The notes beneath the pieces are model-generated. The model had not been told where the DNA came from and made no database searches. It worked only from the letters and a program-made list of their open reading frames with translations. A DNA stretch of 11,256 bases from JANNOG01 sp050329415. GTDB lineage: Bacteria; Actinomycetota; Actinomycetes; Actinomycetales; JBBAYJ01. Numbering within the stretch: position 1 is the stretch's first letter; every line of letters begins with the position of its first letter. This document shows, one piece after another, positions 1 to 6,179 of the stretch. A program made the translations under genes and the position numbers. The stretch covers positions 1-11,256 of the forward strand of contig JBHJOS010000016.1 of the NCBI GenBank assembly GCA_050329415.1. The letters are read 5' to 3'.

Positions 1-339
1 CGCTGGCACTGCGAGGTGCTCGTCCGGGAGGTCGCCGCGGACGTCCGGGCCGGGACACCCCCGGAGGTCGTCGCCGCCCGCTTCCACCGCGGACTGGCCG
101 GGGCCGTGGTGACGGCCGCGGCGACGACCGCCCGGGAGGCGGGCGTCGGCACGGTCGCCCTGAGCGGCGGGGTGTTCGCCAACGCACTGCTGACGACGCT
201 CGTGGTGGCGGGGCTGGCGGACTCCGGGCTGCGGGTGCTCCGGCACCGTCTGGTGCCCGCCAATGACGGCGGCCTCGCGCTCGGGCAGGTCGCCGTGGCC
301 GGGGCTCGTGCTGCGGCGGAGGTGGGGCCGGGGACGTAG
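1..339 (+). CDS. hypF: Carbamoyltransferase HypF, C-terminal fragment (5' end outside window)
   Basis: The frame is open from base 1 to a TAG at 337-339, so 112 C-terminal residues are visible. HypF transfers a carbamoyl group from carbamoyl phosphate, through a carbamoyl-adenylate, to the C-terminal cysteine of HypE; this is the source of the CN ligands of [NiFe]-hydrogenase. What is seen is the end of the Kae1-like domain: an ARFHRGLA segment (the family's FH motif), SGGVFANALL (family SGGVFxN), and PANDGGLALGQ near the end, whose Asp belongs to the metal/nucleotide site in Kae1-like folds. The acylphosphatase, zinc-finger and YrdC domains must lie upstream of the window. hypC follows after 83 bases on the same strand, which supports the assignment. 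An internal GTG at 16 is in frame but is not a start. Confidence 0.93.
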   Translation, partial: RWHCEVLVREVAADVRAGTPPEVVAARFHRGLAGAVVTAAATTAREAGVGTVALSGGVFANALLTTLVVAGLADSGLRVLRHRLVPANDGGLALGQVAVAGARAAAEVGPGT

Positions 340-410
340 GGCCTGGTGATCCGTGCGGGGTGTGCCTACGCTGCGCGGAGGGGTCGATGCCGACCGCGGC
401 TGACCCGTGT

Positions 411-415
411 GGAGG
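411..415 (+). promoter_or_regulatory. Ribosome binding site of hypC
   Basis: GGAGG lies seven bases before the ATG at 423. It decides the hypC start over the longer in-frame reading that begins at 360. The 83-base hypF-hypC gap also has a weak TACGCT (367-372) that could be a -10 element, but I see no convincing -35. Confidence 0.75.
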
Positions 416-422
416 CGAGCCC

Positions 423-706
423 ATGTGCCTGGCAGTTCCCGGGAAGGTCCTGGAGATCGAGGAGCGCGACGGCACCCGGATGGCCACCGTGGACTTCGGC
501 GGGGTCCACAAGGACGTCTGCCTGGCCTACCTGCCCGATGTCGTGGTGGGGGACTACACCATCGTGCACGTCGGGTTCGCCATCCAGAAGCTCGACGAGG
601 CCTCGGCACTGGAGACCCTCGCCCTGTTCGAGAACCTCGGGATCATGGACGAGGAGTTCGGCGACGCCTGGGGCCGGGCGCGTCACGAGGCCGGTGAGGT
701 GGTGTC

Positions 707-710
<4 letters not shown>
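423..710 (+). CDS. hypC: Hydrogenase maturation chaperone HypC/HybG family
   Basis: This 95-residue protein is close to the roughly 90 residues usual for the family. It begins with MCLAVPGKV, the HypC signature. Cys2, exposed after removal of Met1, is the residue known to contact HypD and to hold the iron fragment during assembly of the Fe(CN)2CO group. The rest is the expected small OB-like fold (ATVDFGGVHKDVCLAYLP, then GDYTIVHVGFAIQKLD) with an acidic helical tail. HypC scaffolds the iron centre together with HypD and delivers it to the hydrogenase large-subunit precursor. The start at 423 is fixed by GGAGG at 411-415 and by the requirement for Cys2. The stop overlaps the hypD start as GTGA (707-710), indicating translational coupling. 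Plasmid- or chromosome-specific paralogues such as HypC2/HybG cannot be told apart from sequence alone. Confidence 0.97.
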
Positions 711-1825
<1,115 letters not shown>

Positions 1826-1838
1826 GCCGGGGGGCGAC

Positions 1839-1982
1839 ATGGCCCACGTTCCGGTCGCGGTCCTCCTGCCCACGGCGGACTTGGCACGCGAAGGAGTCGT
1901 GGTGACCCGGTATCGGCGGGTTGTGACGACCGAGTCGCGGGCCAAGTTCGCACAGAGCGACCGATCCGCGGGCCAAGCATGA
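1839..1982 (+). CDS. Doubtful 47-residue small ORF between hypD and the acetyltransferase
   Basis: The ATG at 1839 follows a run of six G (1829-1834) four bases upstream, and the frame runs 47 codons to a TGA at 1980-1982. That stop overlaps the upstream possible ATG (1979) of the acetyltransferase as ATGA, the arrangement of coupled genes. The peptide has a hydrophobic N-terminal half (VPVAVLLPTADLA) followed by a basic stretch (VVVTRYRRVVTTESRAKF). I recognise no family. It contains both copies of the 19-bp direct repeat, whose 31-base period is not a multiple of three, so the repeat is not a protein repeat. It may equally be non-coding spacer. Confidence 0.2.
   Translation: MAHVPVAVLLPTADLAREGVVVTRYRRVVTTESRAKFAQSDRSAGQA
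1928..1977. repeat. Two-copy 19-bp direct repeat
   Basis: GACCGAGTCGCGGGCCAAG at 1928-1946 recurs as GACCGATCCGCGGGCCAAG at 1959-1977. Seventeen of 19 positions are identical, including an exact 11-base core CGCGGGCCAAG, and the period is 31 bases. It lies in the hypD-acetyltransferase gap. Possible roles are regulator half-sites spaced about three helical turns apart, or a fragment of a dispersed intergenic repeat. Confidence 0.6.
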
Positions 1983-2065
1983 GAACGACCGCAAGGATCG
2001 TCAGCGTGGCCCCGTACTCCTCACCCCCGCCGGACCCGCGTCCGTCGGACACGGTGTGGCCGGCG

Positions 2066-2647
2066 ATGACGTGGCCGGTACCGGCCGGGACGGAGCTGTT
2101 CGGCCGGCACGTCATGCTGCGGGCAGCTGATCCGCGGACCGACGCCGCCGGGCTGTTCTCGGCTCTGGATCACGACGACGTCTGGCGGCACGTCGCCGGA
2201 CGGCCGGGATCGCCCGACGAATGCCGCGAACTGCTCGCCGCCAGGTCCGCCGACCCGTGGTGGCACCCGTGGGTGGTGCTGGCCGGCGGGCGCGTCGTGG
2301 GGATGTCGTCCTACCTCGAGGTGTCACCGCCCGATGCGCGCCTGGAGATCGGCTTCACCGCGTACTCACCGGACGTCTGGGGCACGGAGGTGAATCCGGA
2401 GTGCAAGCTGCTGCTGCTCGGGTACGCCTTCGACGAACTCGGGTGCGGCCGGGTACAGCTCAAGACCGACGTCCGCAACGTCCGGTCGCAGCGGGCCATC
2501 GACCGGCTGGGCACCCGCCATGAGGGGGTGCTGCGCCGTTATCAGCGCCGCGCCGACGGCACCGTCCGGGACACCGTGCTGTTCTCGATCGTTGCCGAGG
2601 AGTGGCCGGCCATCCGGGACGGCCTGGTGGCGCGGCTCAGTCGGTGA
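2066..2647 (+). CDS. GNAT family N-acetyltransferase, RimJ/RimL-like
   Basis: This would transfer an acetyl group from acetyl-CoA to an amine; the substrate cannot be read from sequence. The protein opens with FGRHVMLRAADPRTDAAGLF, the usual first strand and helix of RimJ/RimL-type GNATs. The central WVVLAGGRVVGMSSYLEV and ARLEIGFTAY strands follow. Then comes a characteristic block, VNPECKLLLLGYAFDELG, VQLKTDVRNVRSQRAIDRLG and EGVLRRYQRRADGTVRDTVLFSI, which contains the CoA-binding strand-helix region. I prefer the start at ATG 2066 (193 residues) because the family usually begins just before this block. An in-frame ATG at 1979 would add 29 residues, Pro/Ser-rich and unlike the fold, but it has the ATGA junction with the 47-codon ORF. 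GTG 2054 is a third option, and none has a good ribosome binding site. The 3' end overlaps the convergent Uma2 gene by 11 bases. Confidence 0.88.
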   Translation: MTWPVPAGTELFGRHVMLRAADPRTDAAGLFSALDHDDVWRHVAGRPGSPDECRELLAARSADPWWHPWVVLAGGRVVGMSSYLEVSPPDARLEIGFTAYSPDVWGTEVNPECKLLLLGYAFDELGCGRVQLKTDVRNVRSQRAIDRLGTRHEGVLRRYQRRADGTVRDTVLFSIVAEEWPAIRDGLVARLSR

Positions 2648-3200
2648 GCCGCAGTGTCACGGGGAAGGGACGGTCGAGGGAGAGGTCCGCGTCACGAAGG
2701 CGCCCCCGGGCGACGTCCACGTACCGACCCTGCTGATCGAGCTCGCTGATCACCGCCTCGCCGGTGTCCGGGTCCACCACCCAGTACGAGGGGATCCCGG
2801 CCCGCGCGTAGCGCGCCCGCTTGAGGAGCAGATCCTGACCGCGGGTCGACGGCGACAGGAACTCCACAGCCAGCAACGGGATCCCGGTCAGGCGGCCGTC
2901 CACCACGTCTCGCCGGCGCAGAACCACGAGGTCGGGCCGGACGAGTGTGTCATCGGCGAGCCGGACATCGAAGGGGGCGGCGAGGACGCGGAGTTCGGGC
3001 GGGCTCGCCAGGAACAACTGGACGTGAAGCTGAGCGCTGTCCCACTGGTGGTCGAACGTCGGGGACGGGGTCACCAGGACCACGCCATCGACGAGCTCGT
3101 AGCGCTGCCCGTCATCCGGGTCCGGCAGCGCCAGGTACTCCGCGACCGTCAACCGTCGGGTCCCCAGCGGCGTCCCCGATCGCGCGGTCATGACAGTCAT
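2637..3200 (-). CDS. Uma2 family (DUF820) putative PD-(D/E)XK nuclease, copy 1
   Basis: This 187-residue protein has the Uma2/DUF820 pattern: an N-terminal TVAEYLALPDPDDGQRYELVDGV segment with Glu35, RPDLVV with Asp90, LLAVEFLSPSTRGQDLLLKR with Glu113 and Lys127, and ARAGIPSYWVVDPDTGE. Asp90, Glu113 and the downstream Lys are the expected residues of a restriction-endonuclease-like active site. The family is predicted to be a nuclease, but its biological role is unknown and it is often multiplied in cyanobacterial and actinobacterial genomes. The start at ATG 3200 is supported by GGGAGGG (3210-3204) and by matching the start of copy 2. A second in-frame ATG at 3191 is possible. It converges on the acetyltransferase, with an 11-base overlap of the 3' ends. 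Its paralogue lies upstream in the same orientation. Confidence 0.9.
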   Translation of the reverse strand: MTVMTARSGTPLGTRRLTVAEYLALPDPDDGQRYELVDGVVLVTPSPTFDHQWDSAQLHVQLFLASPPELRVLAAPFDVRLADDTLVRPDLVVLRRRDVVDGRLTGIPLLAVEFLSPSTRGQDLLLKRARYARAGIPSYWVVDPDTGEAVISELDQQGRYVDVARGRLRDADLSLDRPFPVTLRLTD

Positions 3201-3222
3201 GGTCCCTCCCGACTCCCACTCG

Positions 3223-3272
3223 TGTCACCCTGCCGGAACTGCGGAGGTGATCGTCCCCGCTGTCCACAGCGG
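3223..3272 (-). promoter_or_regulatory. Conserved upstream region of Uma2 copy 1, with palindrome
   Basis: These 50 bases match 4042-4091 upstream of Uma2 copy 2 without gaps at about 37 of 50 positions, at nearly the same distance from the start codon (22 versus 21 bases). The best conserved parts are TGTCAC, TGATCGTC and GTCCACAGCGG. In this copy the distal end is a perfect palindrome, CCGCTGT-CC-ACAGCGG (3257-3272). A shared promoter/operator is likely, but I cannot place -35 and -10 boxes with confidence. Confidence 0.5.
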
Positions 3273-3296
3273 ACCGGACACGCCCAGCCTGTCGGC

Positions 3297-3494
3297 ATGT
3301 CCGGGGACGAGGCGGTCCGGGCGGCCTACCGGTCCCACGCTGCGGCCCGGCCCCGCAGTCGGGCGCTGCACGAGCGGGCACGCGGGGCGCTCGCCGGCGG
3401 CAACACCCGGTCGATGCTCGACATGGAGCACGTGGACGCGTTGGTGTCGGCGACCCGCTGGAGCGACCGGCTCAGCGCGGCAGGTCGAGGGTGA
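3297..3494 (+). pseudogene. Possible N-terminal relic of a class-III aminotransferase (glutamate-1-semialdehyde aminomutase-like)
   Basis: From ATG 3297 a 65-codon frame reads through the gap between the two Uma2 genes, antisense to them, to a TGA at 3492-3494 inside the end of Uma2 copy 2. The first 40 residues (AAYRSHA, then RPRSRALHERARGALAGGNT, then RSM) resemble the amino terminus of class-III aminotransferases of the glutamate-1-semialdehyde aminomutase type, where SxxLxxRAxxxLPGGNTR precedes the catalytic domain. After NTRSML the similarity stops, and nothing of the PLP-binding domain or its lysine follows. There is no Shine-Dalgarno site. I read this as a decayed 5' end left by a rearrangement. 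The match is short and from memory, so chance resemblance in GC-rich DNA remains possible. Confidence 0.4.
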
Positions 3495-4020
3495 GCGGGA
3501 AGGGCCGGGTGAGGGTGACCGGGGGACGTCCCAGCACGCCCGCGTGGACCTGCGTGTACCGGCCGTCCACGAGCTGGAGGACGGTGAACTCCGCCGTCTC
3601 CGGCTCGAAGATCCAGTAGCTGGGGACGCCGGCAGCCTCGTACCGCGCCCGCTTGAGCAGGAGGTCGTGTCCTCGGGTGCTGTCGGAGAGGAGCTCCACC
3701 GTCAACAACGGGACTCCGGCGAGCTTGCGGCCCCGGGCGTCCTCGGCCCGCACGACGAGGAGGTCGGGCTGCGCCACGGTCCGGTCGGACAGGCGGACGT
3801 CGAGCGGCGCGAGGTACACCCGCATGGTGGGCGGGCAGGCCGCCCGGAGCAGGACGTACAGGTCACCCAGCAGGCCCTGATGCGGCAGCAGCGGCGAGGG
3901 GCTCACGACGACGACCCCGTCGAGCAGCTCGTACCGCTGCCCGTCATCGGGCGGATCCCACGTCTCGAACTCGTCGGCGGTCATGGTCCACATCCAGGGC
4001 ACGGTCGCCACGGCGGTCAT
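3472..4020 (-). CDS. Uma2 family (DUF820) putative PD-(D/E)XK nuclease, copy 2
   Basis: This 182-residue protein is clearly paralogous to the Uma2 protein encoded at 2637-3200. Shared features are MTADEFETWDPPDDGQRYEL with Glu31, QPDLLVV with Asp86, LLTVELLSDSTRGHDLLLKR with Glu109 and Lys123, and EAAGVPSYWIFEPET. The presumed catalytic Asp, Glu and Lys are all present, so nothing suggests inactivation. The start at ATG 4020 is chosen because two tandem AGGAG sites (4035-4031 and 4030-4026) lie just upstream, the nearer one five bases away; a longer reading from 4086 has no such site. The upstream 50 bases are homologous to those of copy 1, which implies duplication of gene plus promoter. The role of Uma2 proteins is not established. 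Confidence 0.9.
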   Translation of the reverse strand: MTAVATVPWMWTMTADEFETWDPPDDGQRYELLDGVVVVSPSPLLPHQGLLGDLYVLLRAACPPTMRVYLAPLDVRLSDRTVAQPDLLVVRAEDARGRKLAGVPLLTVELLSDSTRGHDLLLKRARYEAAGVPSYWIFEPETAEFTVLQLVDGRYTQVHAGVLGRPPVTLTRPFPLTLDLPR

Positions 4021-4041
4021 CGTCTCTCCTCTCCTGCACGC

Positions 4042-4091
4042 TGTCACGATGTCGGACGGCGGCAGCTGATCGTCAGCGCCGTCCACAGCGG
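4042..4091 (-). promoter_or_regulatory. Conserved upstream region of Uma2 copy 2
   Basis: This is the counterpart of 3223-3272, with conserved TGTCAC (4042-4047), TGATCGTC (4067-4074) and GTCCACAGCGG (4081-4091). The extended palindrome of copy 1 is only partly kept here (CGCCG and CGGCG arms around TCCACAG). The rest of the gap up to the next gene end at 4183 shows nothing I can name. Confidence 0.45.
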
Positions 4092-4182
4092 CGAGCGTCG
4101 CCCCGGCTCTCCTCGAAACCCATGCCGGACTCGGCCGGCACCAGCTCGACCCGCCCCGGTGACCCCGGCGACGTCCGGCCGG

Positions 4183-4854
4183 TCAGGTCCGGCCGCCGAG
4201 CCCGTGCCGGGCCGCCAGCTCGGCCGCGACCCGTTCGACGACCTCCGGCCGGGTGTCGACGAGAAGGTCCTGCCACGGGGCACCGGCAGCACCGGGAACT
4301 TCGAGGTGCTCCCACCGAGGGGGATCGGGCAGCGACCGGACCCGGCGGGACGACGCCCGCGGCGAGGTGTGCCGGGCCGTCACCGAGGCCCGGTCCGAGA
4401 GGCCGTCGATGTCCAGGTACCTGCCGTCAAGGATGTCGACGACCACGTGGCGACGGATCCAGAACCGCAACCGGGAGCCGGGTTCCCGCTCCTCCACGGC
4501 CGCCAGCGGCAGGCCGGTGCGCAGGTGGAGCACCCAGGCCAGCACCCACCCGTCCCGCCCGCGGAAAGCCTGCGAGGCGCGTTCGGTGGGGCCGGTGTCG
4601 GGCGACCACCACTCGTCCTGCCAGGCGGGGGCGGCCGGTTCGGGAGTCTCCGGAACCGGGGCGCCCTCCGTACTCGCCATCTCGGCCACCACGCGCGAGA
4701 CCAGGTCCCGGAGCCGATCGTCCGTCAGAGGATCGGGGAGAGGTGGCTGGATAACTGCCGACGCGGGACCGTCCGACTCCGACGCCCCCGCCTGCTTCAG
4801 CCGTTGCAACCGTTGCGCGAGTTCATAACGGCGCAACGGGTCGTTCCACGCCAT
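4183..4854 (-). CDS. Hypothetical protein (223 residues), no family recognised
   Basis: The start at ATG 4854 is supported by AAAGGAG a few bases upstream; a longer reading from 4908 lacks this. The N-terminal 20 residues (NDPLRRYELAQRLQRLKQAG) look like a basic amphipathic helix. A Pro/Glu/Ala-rich linker runs to about residue 95. The conserved-looking core is GWVLAWVLHLRTGLPLAAVE, then RRHVVVDILDGRYLDIDGLS, then a C-terminal helix rich in Val/Glu/Ala (VDTRPEVVERVAAELAARHG). The layout TGLPL, H, DGRYLDIDG recalls small actinobacterial and phage-associated proteins with a Cys-His-Asp papain-like arrangement, but this protein has no cysteine at all, so that activity is not claimed. It is codirectional with the Uma2 genes (162-base gap to copy 2) and divergent from hypE. 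Confidence 0.75.
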   Translation of the reverse strand: MAWNDPLRRYELAQRLQRLKQAGASESDGPASAVIQPPLPDPLTDDRLRDLVSRVVAEMASTEGAPVPETPEPAAPAWQDEWWSPDTGPTERASQAFRGRDGWVLAWVLHLRTGLPLAAVEEREPGSRLRFWIRRHVVVDILDGRYLDIDGLSDRASVTARHTSPRASSRRVRSLPDPPRWEHLEVPGAAGAPWQDLLVDTRPEVVERVAAELAARHGLGGRT

Positions 4855-4928
4855 TGGTCTCCTTTGTCCCAGCCGAAAGGGTAGCGGCTGAAGGACCCCT
4901 TCGGGCACCCCGCGGACGAGTGAGTCGC

Positions 4929-4949
4929 GTCCCGGCGGTCCGCCGGGAC
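4929..4949. promoter_or_regulatory. Perfect 21-bp palindrome in the divergent hypothetical-hypE intergenic region
   Basis: GTCCCGGCG (4929-4937) and CGCCGGGAC (4941-4949) are perfect reverse complements around a three-base centre. It lies 70 bases before the hypE ATG and 75 bases from the divergent gene start, and no T-tract follows, so an operator or a 5'-UTR hairpin is likelier than a terminator. A weak TAGGCT (4963-4968) just downstream could be a hypE -10 element. Confidence 0.4.
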
Positions 4950-5006
4950 CACGGGATCCGGCTAGGCTCGGCGACGACGAGGAGTTCCTCCCTCGCCGTG
5001 GTTGAC

Positions 5007-5012
5007 GAGGAG
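5007..5012 (+). promoter_or_regulatory. Ribosome binding site of hypE
   Basis: GAGGAG lies six bases before ATG 5019. It fixes this start in a frame that is open back to 4854. An in-frame GTG at 4998 lies upstream of this site and is less likely. Confidence 0.75.
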
Positions 5013-5018
5013 CGAGCG

Positions 5019-6104
5019 ATGACCGGGCTCGACATCACGAGCTGGACGTGTCCCCTCCCGTTGCGCGACAGCCCCGCGATCGTCATGGGCCACGGCGGCG
5101 GCGGGGCGATGTCGGCGGATCTGGTGCACCATCTGTTCCTTCCGGCCTTCACGCCCGCACCGGGAGGCCCGCCGGTCCTCGCCGATCTCGGCGACTCCGC
5201 GGTGGTCGACGTCGAGGGCGTCCGGCTGGCGCTGTCGACGGACTCGTTCGTCGTGCGGCCACTGTTCTTCCCCGGCGGCTCGATCGGCGACCTCGCCGTC
5301 AACGGCACGGTCAACGACCTGGCCATGTCGGGCGCCGTCCCGCGATACCTCACCGCCGGCTTCGTCCTCGAGGAGGGAACCCCGACCGAAGTGGTCGGCC
5401 GGATCGCCACCGCCCTCGGCGAGGCCGCCCGGCAGGCGGGGGTCACGGTCGTCACCGGGGACACGAAGGTCGTCGACTCGGGCCACGGGGACGGGGTGTA
5501 CGTCACCACGTCCGGCGTCGGGGTCGTCCCGCCCGGGGTGGACGTGCGGCCCCAGCGGGCGACCCCCGGGGACGTCGTGCTCGTGAGCGGCGACATCGGG
5601 GTCCACGGCGTCGCGATCATGAGTGTCCGCGAGGGCCTGGAGTTCGGCACCGCGATCCGCAGCGACACCGCGCCGCTGCACGGTCTCGTGGCGGGGATGC
5701 TCGCCCCCCGGGCCGACGGCCGCCGGCCGGACGTCCACGTCCTGCGCGATCCCACCCGTGGCGGGCTGGCGGCCTCGCTCAACGAGATCGCCGCAGCGTC
5801 GGGCGTCGGGATCGAGATCGACGAGACCGCCGTCCCGGTGCCGCCCGAGGTCGCCAACGCCTGCGGGTTCCTCGGTCTCGATCCCTGGTACGTCGCCAAC
5901 GAGGGCGTCCTCGTCGCCTTCGTCGCCGCCGAGGACGCCGACGAGGTGCTGGCCGCGATGCACGCCCATCCCCGCGGCCGCGGGGCGGTGGCCATCGGCC
6001 GCTGCGTCACGCAGTACCCGGGTTCGGTCGTCGCCCGTACCGCCTTCGGGGCCACCCGGGTGGTCGACCTCCCGCTCGGTGAGCAATTGCCCCGGATCTG
6101 CTGA
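5019..6104 (+). CDS. hypE: Carbamoyl dehydratase HypE
   Basis: This 361-residue member of the PurM/AIR-synthase-like ATP-binding family dehydrates the carbamoyl group placed by HypF on its C-terminal cysteine, giving a thiocyanate that supplies CN to the HypCD complex. The N-terminal part has IVMGHGGGGAMSADLVHHLF (family HGxGG) and STDSFVVRPLFFPGGSIGDL with the NGTVNDLAMSGAVP segment of the dimeric nucleotide site. The middle has VVTGDTKVV. The C-terminal half has DPTRGGLAASLNEIAAASGV. The chain ends in PRIC, the invariant HypE tail with the essential cysteine as last residue, so the gene is intact. It is on the same strand as hypFCD but separated from hypD by the acetyltransferase/Uma2/hypothetical block, so it probably needs its own promoter in 4855-5018. 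Confidence 0.97.
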   Translation: MTGLDITSWTCPLPLRDSPAIVMGHGGGGAMSADLVHHLFLPAFTPAPGGPPVLADLGDSAVVDVEGVRLALSTDSFVVRPLFFPGGSIGDLAVNGTVNDLAMSGAVPRYLTAGFVLEEGTPTEVVGRIATALGEAARQAGVTVVTGDTKVVDSGHGDGVYVTTSGVGVVPPGVDVRPQRATPGDVVLVSGDIGVHGVAIMSVREGLEFGTAIRSDTAPLHGLVAGMLAPRADGRRPDVHVLRDPTRGGLAASLNEIAAASGVGIEIDETAVPVPPEVANACGFLGLDPWYVANEGVLVAFVAAEDADEVLAAMHAHPRGRGAVAIGRCVTQYPGSVVARTAFGATRVVDLPLGEQLPRIC

Positions 6105-6179
6105 CCAGGCGTGCCGAACCGCACCCGGCGCTGCTAGCTTCCGGCTGCCAACATCAGTCCTCACGTGCGGAGACAGCCC

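Noticed and set aside
340..422. Sigma-70-type promoter between hypF and hypC (TGGTGA 344-349, TACGCT 367-372)
   Set aside because: The -35 match is poor, and the genes are codirectional with short spacing, so readthrough from upstream is simpler.
2520..3296. Plus-strand frame running from the acetyltransferase end through Uma2 copy 1 into the aminotransferase-like relic
   Set aside because: The upstream part is antisense to Uma2 copy 1 and has no homology signal; only the part after ATG 3297 was worth keeping.
2637..4020. Uma2 pair as a toxin-antitoxin or defence system
   Set aside because: There is no partner antitoxin, methylase or helicase gene, and the role of Uma2 proteins is not established; gene pairing alone does not justify the claim.
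4183..4854. Papain-like cysteine peptidase or transglutaminase-like enzyme
   Set aside because: The protein contains no cysteine, so the catalytic nucleophile of those families is absent.
3190..4884. 564-codon plus-strand open frame across the Uma2 copy 2 and hypothetical genes
   Set aside because: It is antisense to genes with good ribosome binding sites and, for Uma2, catalytic motifs. Its sequence is Arg/Pro/Gly-rich with no family features.
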